Positions 1-9,431 of a DNA stretch of 64,000 nt are shown piece by piece. A model generated the notes under the pieces. It did not search any database and was not told the DNA's origin. It saw only the letters and a list, made by a program, of their open reading frames with translations. The translations under genes and the position numbers were made by a program. Within the stretch, counting starts at the first letter, position 1, and each line of letters starts with the position of its first letter. This DNA comes from Oscillatoriales cyanobacterium (GTDB lineage Bacteria; Cyanobacteriota; Cyanobacteriia; Cyanobacteriales; Laspinemataceae), in contig JAABRM010000016.1 of assembly GCA_011390955.1 (NCBI GenBank), positions 62,001-126,000 on the forward strand. Direction: 5' to 3'.

Positions 1-393
1 TTGCAACAAGCTAATACTGATTTGATTTTCAATTCTGACCAATACTTCAGAAAAATGAAATGGTTTAGTAATATAATCTACGCCGCCAAAGCTCCAAGCC
101 TTAACCTTATATTCAATATCATCAAGAGCCGTTAAAAAAATTACGGGAATATTGGCAGTTTTTTCACAAGCTTTTAACCGTTCACAAACTTCATACCCAT
201 CCATATCTGGCATCAAAATATCTAGTAAAATCACATCCGGGGGATCCGCTTCCACCGCCTTTAAAGCTATTTCTCCATTTAAAGCTTGACGCACTTCATG
301 GCCTTTTTGGATTAACAGATTTGATAGCACCTTCAAGTTATAAGGCGTATCATCAACGATCAATATTTTACCGATATATTTGTTAGAATTCAT
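1..393 (-). CDS. Response regulator receiver protein, 3' end outside window
   Basis: The 131 codons present form a complete CheY-like receiver domain. The acidic pair is in VDDTPYN (residues 14-15), the phospho-acceptor is Asp58 in LLDILMP, and the conserved lysine is Lys110 in DYITKPF. The reading frame is open to the window edge, so more domains, most likely a histidine kinase or output domain, follow outside. It lies 51 bp downstream of, and on the same strand as, a receiver-kinase hybrid whose receiver domain is clearly similar (shared GGVDYITKPF and DGYEVC). The two are probably co-transcribed paralogues from a tandem duplication. The signal sensed is unknown. Confidence 0.9.
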   Translation of the reverse strand, partial: MNSNKYIGKILIVDDTPYNLKVLSNLLIQKGHEVRQALNGEIALKAVEADPPDVILLDILMPDMDGYEVCERLKACEKTANIPVIFLTALDDIEYKVKAWSFGGVDYITKPFHFSEVLVRIENQISISLLQ

Positions 394-444
394 TTGGTTT
401 TCTCTGGTAATTTTTACAGGCAATGACGATAAATTTACATAATT

Positions 445-1767
445 TTACTGTTTCAGTGGTAAAATAATTTTGAAGTTTGTCCCTTCTCCCGGCGTACTCC
501 GACAACAAAGGTGTCCTTGGTGTCCTTCCACAACAGTTTGATAACTAATTGACAATCCTAAACCTCTACCCGACCCCACGGGCTTGGTGGTAAAAAATGG
601 ATCGAACAATTGTTTTTTTACTTTTTCCGTCATTCCTGGGCCATTATCGGCAATGGTAATCTGTACTTGGTCTGGATCAATTAACTCCGTACTAATCTCA
701 ATGGTCGGTATAATACATTCAGAATTGGGGCAAGAAGGGTTCCCGTCAATCAGGGATAAATTTAGGTTGGTCTGAGTCAGGGCATCGATCGCATTTGTCA
801 AAATATTAATAAAAACTTGATTAATTTCTCCAGCATAACATTCTACCTGGGGAATTTTTTGATAATGTTTAATTACCTGAATTTTGGGGCGATCGCTGCC
901 TTCTGGTTCTAGGCGATGTTGCAACATCATCAAGCTACTTTCTAACCCTTCATGCAGATCGACTTTTTTGAGTTTTGCCTCCCCTAAACGAGAAAAATTT
1001 CTTAAAGAATTCACGATATTTTTAATTCGTTCCGAACCGAATTTCATCGAATCCAAAATTTTCGCTAAATCTTCCATTAAAAAAATTAGATCGATGTCTG
1101 CGGCGAAATCTTGAATATGCTGGGGCGGATTTGGCAAAGCGGCTTGATAAAGATTGAGTAAATCTAGCAATTCAGAAGTATAAGACCTGAGATGGCTAAT
1201 ATTGCCCTGAATAAAATTAGCGGGATTATTGATTTCGTGAGCAATTCCCGCCACGAATTGCCCCAGAGAAGCCATTTTTTCTGTATGAATTAATTGAGAT
1301 TGAGTTTGCTTAAGTTCTTGCAAGGTTTCTTCTAACAACAAATTTTTTTCTTTCAAAGTGCGTTGCAGCGATCGCAAATTTAGCTGATTTTCCACTCGCA
1401 ACAGCACCTCCACAGGTTGAAACGGTTTAGTAATATAGTCTACCCCGCCACAGCTAAAAGCTTTCACCTTATCCCCCAACTCATCCAAGCCACTAATAAA
1501 AATTACCGGAATATCAGCAGTTTGGGGATTTTCTTTTAACTTTTGGCAAACTTCATAACCATCAATGCCCCGCATTTTAATATCCAGGAGAATTAAATCC
1601 GGTAAAATTTCCGCTGCTTTGGTTAAAGCCGTAAACCCATCTAAGGCTTGGAAAACTTCATACCCTTTTCGTTGCAAAATTCCCGCAGCCAAACGAAGGT
1701 TATAAGCCGTATCATCCACGACTAAAATTTTCTCGGCTTGAGAATCAACTGGTAAATAATCGTTCAT
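445..1767 (-). CDS. Receiver-histidine kinase hybrid
   Basis: This is a 440-residue soluble phosphorelay protein. An N-terminal receiver domain (about 13-128) has Asp62 as phospho-acceptor and Lys114 in DYITKPF. A coiled coil (about 130-165) leads to a HisKA segment with His177 in GIAHEINNP, then an HATPase domain with DNGPGMTEK and GRGLGLSI boxes (about 370-405). No membrane segment or sensory domain is present, so the input is probably the receiver, phosphorylated by an upstream kinase. ATG start. The next gene on the strand, 51 bp away, begins with a paralogous receiver. The cognate partner and output cannot be deduced. Confidence 0.92.
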   Translation of the reverse strand: MNDYLPVDSQAEKILVVDDTAYNLRLAAGILQRKGYEVFQALDGFTALTKAAEILPDLILLDIKMRGIDGYEVCQKLKENPQTADIPVIFISGLDELGDKVKAFSCGGVDYITKPFQPVEVLLRVENQLNLRSLQRTLKEKNLLLEETLQELKQTQSQLIHTEKMASLGQFVAGIAHEINNPANFIQGNISHLRSYTSELLDLLNLYQAALPNPPQHIQDFAADIDLIFLMEDLAKILDSMKFGSERIKNIVNSLRNFSRLGEAKLKKVDLHEGLESSLMMLQHRLEPEGSDRPKIQVIKHYQKIPQVECYAGEINQVFINILTNAIDALTQTNLNLSLIDGNPSCPNSECIIPTIEISTELIDPDQVQITIADNGPGMTEKVKKQLFDPFFTTKPVGSGRGLGLSISYQTVVEGHQGHLCCRSTPGEGTNFKIILPLKQ

Positions 1768-2037
1768 GGTTAATGTGTTATTGCAAAAAAATCGCCCAAA
1801 AAATCAAATAATTTTGTTGAAGTTGGCTCGCCGAGAATTACCCGCGAAATATAAAGAAAATTGGCAGTTAAAAGTTCATCAATGCCGGTAGAAAGTCTAG
1901 CTAAAAACACCGATGACACAACGATGACACCCTTGGTGCTGTTATTATACAAAGATATATGGCTAAATGGCGATCGCACCCATTCACTTCTCCATAGCCG
2001 TTTTGTTTCTTCTTGAAAAATTAGCGAGTTTGCAGTT

Positions 2038-3495
2038 ATGTGTGCACGCGGGATCGATGTTTCCGACTGGCAGGATCCAGTAAACTGGCAGGCCGTGGCC
2101 AACTCTGGCATGGCCTTTGGCTTCACCAAAGCCACTGAAGGAGCGACTTTTGTTGCCCATACTTTTAATAGTAATTGGCGGGAGATCAAGGCAGTTGGTT
2201 TAGCCCGGGGAGCCTATCACTTTTATCGTCCCAAACAGAGTCCCCAAGCCCAGGCGGAGATATTTCTCCGCACGGTTAAATTAGAGCCGGATGATTTGCC
2301 CCCAGTATTGGACATTGAAACCACCGATGGGATGCCCAACGGCACAATTATCTCTGGGATTACCCAATGGTTGCAAATCATCGAAAAAGAAACCGGGCGT
2401 CAGCCGATTATTTACACCTATCCCTACACCTGGGAAATCTTTGGCAATCCTACCAGTTTTTCTGATTACCCCCTGTGGATTGCCCACTACACCACCGCCT
2501 ATCAACCGATCGTTCCAGCGGGATGGGATGGCTGGACTTTTTGGCAATACACCGATCGCGGTCAAGTCAATGGGATTGCGGGTGGGGTAGACGTTAACTG
2601 GTTTAATGTCGCCAGACAAGGAGCCAAAGGTTCTCATGTGGCCTATATTCAAAAAGTTTTAAATCAAAAAGGATTTTATGCCGATTCCTTAAATGGGATT
2701 TTCAGCGATCGCGTCACCCAGAGTGTCATAGCCTTTCAACGGGCGATGAATTTAGTCGTGGATGGGGTCGTGGGAATTCAAACCTGGAGAGCCTTAGTTT
2801 CTCAAATCCAACCGCCCCGACCCACGCCCACGCCCACGCCCGCGCCCGCGCCCACACCCACGCCCACCCCCGCGCCCACGCCCGCGCCCACACCCGCGCC
2901 CACGCCCACGCCGATCATTAATTTGTTAGATGTTTGTCGCTTTTATCGCAATTTGCCCAACCAAAACCATGCTATAGACTGGCTGCACCAGCAAGTGTCC
3001 GCCGCCACCTTGAATGAATTCGCCCGTCGGTGGCGCAATGAACCCGCATCAGCGTCCCCTCGTCCGATTCATCTGGCCAATGTTTTTAAGTATTATCAGG
3101 GATTACCCCATCAAGAAAATGCTTTGTTGTGGCTCCAAAATCAACTGTCTGGTGATATTCTCCAACAATTTGCCCGTTTGTGGCGATCGACCAACACTCA
3201 GGCAGTGAGTCAATCAACCCCAATTCGCTTAATCGATGTCTGCGAATATTATCGGGGATTAACCAATCAACAACAAGCGCTCAATTGGCTGCAAGGACAA
3301 ATCCCCAGCTTTACCCAACAAGAATTTGCCCGTCGCTGGCGCAACCAAACCACTTTTCAGGGAGGAACCATTAGCTTAATCAATGTCTGCCAATTTTATC
3401 AAGGCTTGCCCCACCAATATCAGGCTATCTTGTGGTTACAAAGCCAAATTAGCACCTCGGTGTTAGAGGATTTTGCCCGCCGTTGGCGGAGTTAG
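2038..3495 (+). CDS. GH25 lysozyme with peptidoglycan-binding domain and four C-terminal repeats
   Basis: Residues 4-195 are a glycoside hydrolase 25 (Chalaropsis-type muramidase) domain: GIDVSDWQ at the N-terminus, the acidic catalytic pair in LDIET, and DVNWF near the end. It should cleave the MurNAc-GlcNAc bond of peptidoglycan. Residues about 197-256 are a PG_binding_1 domain (FSDRVTQSVIAFQ, VDGVVGIQTW). A Pro-Thr/Pro-Ala linker (about 260-292), made from a CCCACG/CCCGCG hexamer repeat, leads to four repeats of roughly 41 residues starting near 293, 343, 395 and 444. Each repeat follows the pattern aromatic-Tyr, a central AxxWLQxQ and a final EFARRWR. I do not recognise that repeat. There is no signal peptide: the catalytic domain starts at residue 4, so export, phage-like release or autolysis is unclear. 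Confidence 0.9.
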   Translation: MCARGIDVSDWQDPVNWQAVANSGMAFGFTKATEGATFVAHTFNSNWREIKAVGLARGAYHFYRPKQSPQAQAEIFLRTVKLEPDDLPPVLDIETTDGMPNGTIISGITQWLQIIEKETGRQPIIYTYPYTWEIFGNPTSFSDYPLWIAHYTTAYQPIVPAGWDGWTFWQYTDRGQVNGIAGGVDVNWFNVARQGAKGSHVAYIQKVLNQKGFYADSLNGIFSDRVTQSVIAFQRAMNLVVDGVVGIQTWRALVSQIQPPRPTPTPTPAPAPTPTPTPAPTPAPTPAPTPTPIINLLDVCRFYRNLPNQNHAIDWLHQQVSAATLNEFARRWRNEPASASPRPIHLANVFKYYQGLPHQENALLWLQNQLSGDILQQFARLWRSTNTQAVSQSTPIRLIDVCEYYRGLTNQQQALNWLQGQIPSFTQQEFARRWRNQTTFQGGTISLINVCQFYQGLPHQYQAILWLQSQISTSVLEDFARRWRS

Positions 3496-3570
3496 CCCGG
3501 GGTTAATTTCAGTTAATGGGAATGACGCGCGATCGGCATTAAAAAAAAGACTACAAGGCGACAAGGCAAT

Positions 3571-4449
3571 TTAAGCTGTTTGGTGGTCTTCTTTTTTGAC
3601 ACCGATCGCGATCGCCATTCCCTCGCGGGCAAGGCAAGCATCGGGAAAAGCTTGTTGTACGTCGGCTTCTACCCGATCCAGGAAATCATCATCATGGGCT
3701 GGATCGTGGTGAAAAATGACTAACTTTTTCACATTCGCCGAAGTAGCAACTTTGACCGCTTCTTGCCAAGTGGAATGACCCCAACCCACTTTCGAGGTTT
3801 TGGGATGGTGGTATTCTTCATCGGTGTAGGTGGCATCGTAAATTAAAACATCTGCATCGCGCACCAAATGTAGGACATTTTCATCGAGGCGATCGGCAAA
3901 ATGTTCCGTATCCGTGCAGTAAACCGCCGTACCGCGATCGCTACTTACCCGATAACCAATCGCCTGACCGGGATGATTCAGCAAACCCGTTTCTATAGTT
4001 ACATCGTCAAGCTGAATAATCTCTCGCGGTTTAACCGTATAAAAATTCAATTCTGACTGCATTCCCTTCAAAGGAATGGGAAAATTGGGGTGAAGCATCT
4101 GATCGGAAAGACGCTGTTTCATCGTATGTCCCGTGGGTGCCATTCCCCCGTAAATATGAAAGCGATTCCCCGGAATAAAAGCCGGAACAAAAAAGGGGAA
4201 CCCTTGAATATGATCCCAATGGGAGTGGGTAAAGAATATATGCGCTTCTATGGGCATTTGTGACAGCAAATTTTTCCCCAGTACCCGCAAGCCAGTACCG
4301 CCATCAAAAATCAGACGTTTACCGGCAACCTGCATTTCCACACAGGAGGTATTGCCACCATAGCGAACAGTTTCTTTGCCTGGGGTAGGAATGCTCCCTC
4401 TGACCCCCCAAAAACGAACTAAAAAATCAATGGAAGTGCTGGTTTCCAT
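3571..4449 (-). CDS. MBL-fold metal-dependent hydrolase
   Basis: A 292-residue metallo-beta-lactamase-fold protein. The metal-binding THSHWDH motif is intact (residues 75-80 from this start), followed by later metal ligands in NHPGQ, CTDTEH and FHHDP. The N-terminal FWGVRGSIPTPG is typical of the MBL group related to phosphoribosyl cyclic phosphodiesterases and RNase Z-like enzymes that are often linked to response regulators in cyanobacteria. The frame extends 13 codons upstream to a TTG at 4488, but the ATG at 4449 is preferred. The substrate is not determined; a phosphodiester is the likeliest class. Confidence 0.85.
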   Translation of the reverse strand: METSTSIDFLVRFWGVRGSIPTPGKETVRYGGNTSCVEMQVAGKRLIFDGGTGLRVLGKNLLSQMPIEAHIFFTHSHWDHIQGFPFFVPAFIPGNRFHIYGGMAPTGHTMKQRLSDQMLHPNFPIPLKGMQSELNFYTVKPREIIQLDDVTIETGLLNHPGQAIGYRVSSDRGTAVYCTDTEHFADRLDENVLHLVRDADVLIYDATYTDEEYHHPKTSKVGWGHSTWQEAVKVATSANVKKLVIFHHDPAHDDDFLDRVEADVQQAFPDACLAREGMAIAIGVKKEDHQTA

Positions 4450-4782
4450 ACTGGCTTTTCCATCAAACTGTTGTGGACGATCGGCCAAGGCTGAATTAAC
4501 CCAGCCCCGACCAGATTTACTGGGGATCTTTGCAATATATCCCCCAAGACTTTGAGCAATTATAAATTTGTTCTGGCTGCTCAGTTAGGACTCCGGAGAG
4601 TTTCACCCACCAAAACCAGCCCAAAATCTAATATGGCTCATTTGTAGCCTATCTTAAGGTGAAATATCTCGCTAGAAAAGCTGAAGTTATCAAAAAGCCC
4701 TGTCTTTTGTTTCCTGAGTCAGAGGCAGGACGCTATCTTGGTGGGATTAATTGCCAGTCCGCTGCCTGCCCCTGGGAGATGG
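4450..4782. other. Spacer between pyrophosphatase and MBL gene
   Basis: About 330 bp with no convincing gene, RNA or repeat. It should hold the 3' untranslated region of the pyrophosphatase gene and the promoter of the MBL gene, both on the minus strand. No clear terminator was seen. Confidence 0.5.
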
Positions 4783-5295
4783 TTACTTGCTACCGGCTTT
4801 AATGCACTTTTCCACTAGAGGGGCTACTTGGTCAATATCTTGCCAGCCGAGAATTTCGGTCACTTTTTTCTCTAGATTTTTGTAAGTTCTAAAGAATTCG
4901 GCAATTTCGTCCAAGCGATGCTGGGCCACATCTTTCAACGATCTGACGTTGGCATAGCGGGGGTCTTTGTCGGGAACGCAGAGAATTTTTTCATCGCGAT
5001 CGCCCCCATCAATCATTTCCAGCATCCCAATTGGTCGGGCCGTAATCACGCAACCGGGGAAAGTGGGCTGATCCATCAACACCATGCCATCTAAAGGATC
5101 CCCATCATCCGCCAGGGTATTGGGGACAAAGCCATAATCATAAGGATATTGCACCGAAGAATACAGCACCCGATCCAAGGCAAAGGCTGCCATATCTTTA
5201 TCAAACTCGTACTTATTTTTGCTCCCAGCAGGAATTTCAATCAGAACGTTAATCAGACCGGGTTTTGGTTGAGCCGGAATCCGTGATAAATCCAT
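4783..5295 (-). CDS. ppa: Inorganic pyrophosphatase, family I
   Basis: At 170 residues it has the usual length of a soluble family I enzyme. It hydrolyses pyrophosphate to phosphate with Mg2+, pulling biosynthetic reactions forward. The active-site blocks are visible: [11 protein letters not shown] near the N-terminus, YDYGF, and the acidic DDGDPLDG metal site. A good Shine-Dalgarno (AAGGAG, 6 nt before the ATG at 5295) fixes the start. It is monocistronic by appearance, with about 460 bp of spacer upstream that includes a terminator hairpin for whatever lies further up. Confidence 0.97.
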   Translation of the reverse strand: MDLSRIPAQPKPGLINVLIEIPAGSKNKYEFDKDMAAFALDRVLYSSVQYPYDYGFVPNTLADDGDPLDGMVLMDQPTFPGCVITARPIGMLEMIDGGDRDEKILCVPDKDPRYANVRSLKDVAQHRLDEIAEFFRTYKNLEKKVTEILGWQDIDQVAPLVEKCIKAGSK

Positions 5296-5557
5296 AAATA
5301 ACTCCTTTTTTTAGAAGTAAAATCTTTAATCGGGCAGACCGCAAAGGCGCGATCTTTTGCGGGCGGATCCACACCGTTCCGCATTTCTGCGGGCGAGGGA
5401 ATCACCGTCAGTCATCCTACCAGAAACCATCCCTTTGCAGACCATTGAAATTAAGAAATGGCCATTTTTTTTGATTATCTATTGGCAACTGGCAATAATT
5501 TACTTAAAAGTTTTCCCGGATAGAACAGCGAGGAATGCACCGAGGAAATATCTCCCC

Positions 5558-5591
5558 AAAAAAACCCGGTTTCAAGCAACCGGGTTTTTTT
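5558..5591. terminator. Rho-independent terminator hairpin
   Basis: A perfect 14-bp stem (5558-5571 with 5578-5591) with a 6-nt loop, GC core ACCCGG and runs of A and T on its two sides, so it could work on either strand. It lies downstream of the small minus-strand gene at 5760-5945 and insulates the ppa promoter. It belongs to the ACCCGGT palindrome family found throughout this window. Confidence 0.7.
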
Positions 5592-5759
5592 GGAGAATTT
5601 CCCAATTGTGGGAAAATTTAATATTGTTTTAAACAAAAATGATTTTCAAGGGAATTTATTAAGTTTAATCCAACTATTCAAGGGTGTCCATGCAGCCAAA
5701 CCCCCTCTAGAAAATGTTTCTGACATCGGATTTATTTCTGATGATAAATTGTGCGTAAA

Positions 5760-5945
5760 TCACTTTTTCAGGGTGGGAATCTGATATCGACTTTCCACAA
5801 AGCTGCCACTATCTGGCTGAGAGTAATAGCCGATTGCCCATAAAGGCAAGAGTAAAGTCAACAACGCGATCGCCATCCCGAAGAGATTTTCCCACCTCTG
5901 GGCTGGTTGTTCGCTAGATCGGACGGGGTATTCACCTGATTGCAT
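5760..5945 (-). CDS. Small single-pass membrane protein, function unknown
   Basis: A 61-residue ORF with a hydrophilic N-terminus, one hydrophobic stretch (about 22-41, MAIALLTLLLPLWAIGYY) and a short polar tail. The layout (WENLFG followed by one helix) resembles conserved small hypothetical membrane proteins of cyanobacteria, but this is from memory. ATG start. It is followed, after about 170 bp, by a terminator hairpin on the same strand, which supports it as a transcribed unit. A chance ORF remains possible. Confidence 0.5.
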   Translation of the reverse strand: MQSGEYPVRSSEQPAQRWENLFGMAIALLTLLLPLWAIGYYSQPDSGSFVESRYQIPTLKK

Positions 5946-6160
5946 AACCTGGTTGATGGCTAAGTATGATATGAGTCGTTTTAATTGCGATTCTAATTAT
6001 AGCGGATTAACCACTATGGCATTGTTTATTTTGAACTTATTTGCCACTCCAACTGTCAGGTTTAAACATTTTTTTAAACATTGTGATTGGTGTAGCTAAA
6101 ATTACTAAAGGTTGTTTATTTGTTAGTATTTTATCATGGGTTTGTGAAGAACTTGTGAAT

Positions 6161-6392
6161 TTGGTTGTTGGTTGTTGGTTGTTAGTTGTTGGTTGTTCGT
6201 TACTTGTTACTTGTTACTTGTTATTTGTTTTCAGGTTTTATCTCCAACCACCAACTTTCCAACAATCAACTTTCCAACGATCGACAACAAACAACAAACA
6301 ACAAACAACCAACAACCAACAACAAACAACCAACAACAAACAACCAACAACAAACAACAAACAACCAACAACCAAAAACCAACAACCAACAA
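6161..6392. repeat. Heptamer-type repeats in opposite orientation
   Basis: Positions 6161-6197 repeat TTGGTTG, followed by several TTACTTG units. Positions 6285-6392 are built from AACAACC and AACAAAC units, the complement of the first array. The two arms could fold into a long imperfect cruciform. The region gives long but meaningless open frames of Asn/Thr/Gln on one strand. The array abuts the stop codon of the gene at 6397. Confidence 0.85.
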
Positions 6393-6396
6393 CTAA

Positions 6397-7065
6397 TTAA
6401 GGAATTGTCACCTGAGAACGGAGGAGAATCACCCCAGGTGCATCCACCATAAAGACCCAAAAACCGCGATCGCTGAGAGTTTGCAAGACTCTTTTCGCCG
6501 TATTTTGGTTTTCGGTAAATTCGGCTAACAGATAAGGACGTTGCTGATAAGAGACAAGACCGACGCTTTGCTGCGGTAACAATTGCTGTAATTCTGCGGC
6601 GACTTGGGGATTGCTAAAATAATCCACTAACACCGCATATCCCCGACCCAAGGGTTGAGGATTGTATGGTTGGCTTACAGCGGTGAATCCTGGCGGTGGC
6701 ATAGTGGACTCACCCTGGGGAACGGCGACAAAGGCAGGTAGTCCTAAATTGCTGGTAATATATTCAGCCCAATTACTAGCTGCGTTGATATCGGGAAACC
6801 CTTCAACGCGCAACACCACATCATTTAAATACTTACAAGAGGTAGCGACGACTTGCGGCGGCAAGATACCCAGAATTTGCTGCTGATTTTCGCTGCTATT
6901 CGTGACGATTAACAGGAGGGACTCATCGGATTTAGGCGGTTGACAAGGGAGAAAACCCGGTTGTGCATTGGCTTTTGTGGTTGTGAACCATGCCGCGATC
7001 GATAAGATCAACGTACCTAATCTTTGTAGATATAGCGATCGCCTGCGATAGAAATTTTGACTCAT
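6397..7065 (-). CDS. Exported protein of unknown function, possibly two SPOR-like halves
   Basis: 222 residues with a Sec signal peptide (Arg-rich start, hydrophobic LGTLILSIAAWFTT, cleavage after ANA near residue 34). The mature part seems to contain two similar alpha/beta units. One starts LLLIVTNSSENQQQIL and the other GYAVLVDYFSNPQVAAEL; each ends in a strand with an F or V-V pattern. This resembles the SPOR-like layout of many cyanobacterial exported proteins. No catalytic motif is seen. Likely periplasmic. The stop codon lies next to a repeat array. Confidence 0.75.
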   Translation of the reverse strand: MSQNFYRRRSLYLQRLGTLILSIAAWFTTTKANAQPGFLPCQPPKSDESLLLIVTNSSENQQQILGILPPQVVATSCKYLNDVVLRVEGFPDINAASNWAEYITSNLGLPAFVAVPQGESTMPPPGFTAVSQPYNPQPLGRGYAVLVDYFSNPQVAAELQQLLPQQSVGLVSYQQRPYLLAEFTENQNTAKRVLQTLSDRGFWVFMVDAPGVILLRSQVTIP

Positions 7066-7255
7066 AGCCGAATTAAGCCACCTTTGTGGAATCTTTGATC
7101 ATTATATTGACTATTCACGGATTCGGGCGAACGCAAGAACGCCCCTACAGACCGTGGAAAAATAACCGATCGCCCCATGTCAAGAAGAAAACAGCGATCG
7201 CCCAATGCAATAGGTTAAACTCAAAATCGCCATCTCGATCGAGGTTATATCCAAC

Positions 7256-9292
7256 ATGGCTTTAGAGCATCAGTTAGAGCACCAGACAGAAACTTTCTCC
7301 GCTGAGGAATTACAGGGAGGATCGCCGGAAATGCATCATAACGGCGATTCGCTTCGGGATAGCTTCACTTCAGGACCGGCTGCCAGCAACGGGGAAACCG
7401 ATTGGACAATCGAAGACAGCGAAGAACTGTATAGAATTAAAGGCTGGGGAGAACCATACTTTTCCATTAATGCCGCTGGTCATGTGGCCGTTTGTCCCAG
7501 AGGGGATAACAGTGCTTCTTTGGACTTGTATGAACTGGTAGAAGCCCTGAAACAGCGCAATCTTTCTTTACCGTTGTTAATTCGGTTTTCCGACATTTTA
7601 CAAGACCGGATTGAACGGTTAAATGCTTGCTTTGCCAAGGCGATCGCCCGCTACAAATATCCCGGAGTCTACCGGGGAGTATTCCCCGTGAAGTGCAATC
7701 AACAGCGGCATTTAATCGAAGATTTAGTTCGGTTTGGTCATCCGTACCAACTAGGACTAGAAGCCGGTTCCAAACCAGAATTAATGATTGCCTTAGCCTG
7801 CTTGAATCATCCGGATGCTTTACTGATTTGTAATGGGTACAAAGACCGAGAATATATTGAAACAGCGATGTTAGCCGCTCGGTTGGGTAAAACGGCAATT
7901 ATCGTCATTGAACAGCTTGAAGAAGTCGAAACCGTGATTTCTTTGAGTAAATCTTTAGGCATTAAACCTGTAGTTGGAGTACGAGCCAAACTCAGCAGTC
8001 GAGGGGTTGGTCGCTGGGCAGAATCTTCGGGAGAAGGGGCGAAATTTGGCCTAATGATTCCGGAAATTATTGCCGTAGTCGATCGCTTATCGGCAGAAGG
8101 AATGCTGGATAGTTTGCAGCTATTGCATTATCATATTGGTTCCCAGATTTCTTCCATCAGCGTGATTAAAGATGCCATCCGAGAAGCCAGCCAAATTTAT
8201 GTAGAATTAGCCAAATTAGGCGCTAACATGACTTATTTGGATGTGGGCGGTGGTTTGGCTGTAGATTACGATGGGTCTAAGACTAATTTTCACGCTTCTA
8301 AAAACTACAATATGCAAAACTATGCCAATGATATTGTGGCAGAGGTGAAAGAAGCGTGCGAACAAGCGGAAATTCCTGCCCCGGTGTTAATTAGTGAAAG
8401 TGGTCGGGCTTTGGCTTCCCATCAGTCGGTGTTAATTTTTGACGTACTCGGCTGTAGTAATTTGAACACGGAACCCCCGGAAAGAACCGGCGAAAAAGAA
8501 CCTCTAATTATCCGCAATCTTTACGAAACTTATCGCGATATTACTCCAGAAAATTACCAGGAAGCTTATCACGATGCGATCCAGTTTAAAGAGGAAGCCA
8601 TTAGTATTTTTAACTTTGGTTATCTTTCCTTACGCGATCGCGCCAAAGCGGAACAACTTTATTGGGCTTGTTGCCGGAAAATTGATGAAATTGTCAGCAA
8701 TAAAAAATATATTCCCGATGATTTAGAAGCCTTGGAAAAAAACATGGCTTCTACCTATTACATCAATCTTTCGGTGTTTCAATCTATGCCGGATAACTGG
8801 GCGATCGATCAACTATTTCCCATCGTCCCAATTCACCGTCTAGACGAAGAACCCACCGAACGGGGCATCCTGGCTGACTTGACCTGTGATAGTGATGGCA
8901 AAATCAATAAGTTTATTGACTTATTAGATGTGAAAACCGTCCTAGAATTACATCCATTGAAACCCAAAGAACCCTATTATTTGGGAGTATTTCTCAGTGG
9001 CGCTTATCAAGAAATCATGGGGAATTTGCACAACTTATTTGGCGATACCAACGCCGTGCATATTCAGCTAACTCCGAATAATAGCTATAAAATTAAGTAT
9101 GTGGTCAAAGGGGACACAATTACTGAAGTTTTAGGCTATGTGCAATATGATGCTGAGGATATGATTGAAAGTATTCGCCAACAAACGGAAGATGCTTTAG
9201 AAAGTGGGCGGATTACCCTAGAAGAGTCTCAACGTCTGTTGCAAAACTATGAACAGAGTTTAAGCCGTTACACTTATTTATCTCAAGCATAA
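7256..9292 (+). CDS. speA: Biosynthetic arginine decarboxylase
   Basis: 678 residues, full length for SpeA. It is a PLP enzyme converting arginine to agmatine, the first step of the agmatine route to putrescine and also a route of arginine breakdown in cyanobacteria. It has the alanine-racemase-fold barrel with the PLP lysine in FPVKCNQQ (about residue 146), HYHIGSQ, DVGGGLAVDY, ISESGRAL, and the C-terminal substrate motif CDSDGKI (about 543). The N-terminal 45 residues are hydrophilic and variable. The ATG at 7256 is the first in frame. A repeat-built hairpin follows the stop. Confidence 0.97.
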   Translation: MALEHQLEHQTETFSAEELQGGSPEMHHNGDSLRDSFTSGPAASNGETDWTIEDSEELYRIKGWGEPYFSINAAGHVAVCPRGDNSASLDLYELVEALKQRNLSLPLLIRFSDILQDRIERLNACFAKAIARYKYPGVYRGVFPVKCNQQRHLIEDLVRFGHPYQLGLEAGSKPELMIALACLNHPDALLICNGYKDREYIETAMLAARLGKTAIIVIEQLEEVETVISLSKSLGIKPVVGVRAKLSSRGVGRWAESSGEGAKFGLMIPEIIAVVDRLSAEGMLDSLQLLHYHIGSQISSISVIKDAIREASQIYVELAKLGANMTYLDVGGGLAVDYDGSKTNFHASKNYNMQNYANDIVAEVKEACEQAEIPAPVLISESGRALASHQSVLIFDVLGCSNLNTEPPERTGEKEPLIIRNLYETYRDITPENYQEAYHDAIQFKEEAISIFNFGYLSLRDRAKAEQLYWACCRKIDEIVSNKKYIPDDLEALEKNMASTYYINLSVFQSMPDNWAIDQLFPIVPIHRLDEEPTERGILADLTCDSDGKINKFIDLLDVKTVLELHPLKPKEPYYLGVFLSGAYQEIMGNLHNLFGDTNAVHIQLTPNNSYKIKYVVKGDTITEVLGYVQYDAEDMIESIRQQTEDALESGRITLEESQRLLQNYEQSLSRYTYLSQA

Positions 9293-9299
9293 GATTTTG

Positions 9300-9426
9300 A
9301 GAGGGTGTAGGGTGTAGGGAATAATTGATAATTGATAATTAACAATTGTTAATTTTATTTAATTGTCAATTATCAATTATCAATTGTTAATTATTCCCCC
9401 CGATGGCGGCCCTACACCCCTCCCTT
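9300..9426. repeat. Composite repeat forming a long inverted repeat
   Basis: It begins with GTGTAGG heptamers, continues with AATTGATAAT units, then returns in complement (ATTATCAATT units, CTACACC). The two arms can pair over about 45 nt, so it may end transcription of speA and of the convergent gene. Near 9396-9410 the right arm is interrupted by about 14 extra bases containing GATGGCGG compared with the otherwise identical junction at 62924-62932. Confidence 0.8.
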
Positions 9427-9431
9427 CTCTT

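Noticed and set aside
1770-2189. 139-residue minus-strand ORF overlapping the lysozyme start
   Set aside because: Its second half is antisense to the conserved GH25 domain and no family is recognisable.
5357-5632. 91-residue ORF over the ppa upstream region
   Set aside because: It reads through the terminator hairpin and has composition of translated spacer.
6041-6460. Overlapping small ORFs rich in Asn, Thr and Gln
   Set aside because: They are translations of the AACAACC/AACAAAC repeat array in several frames.
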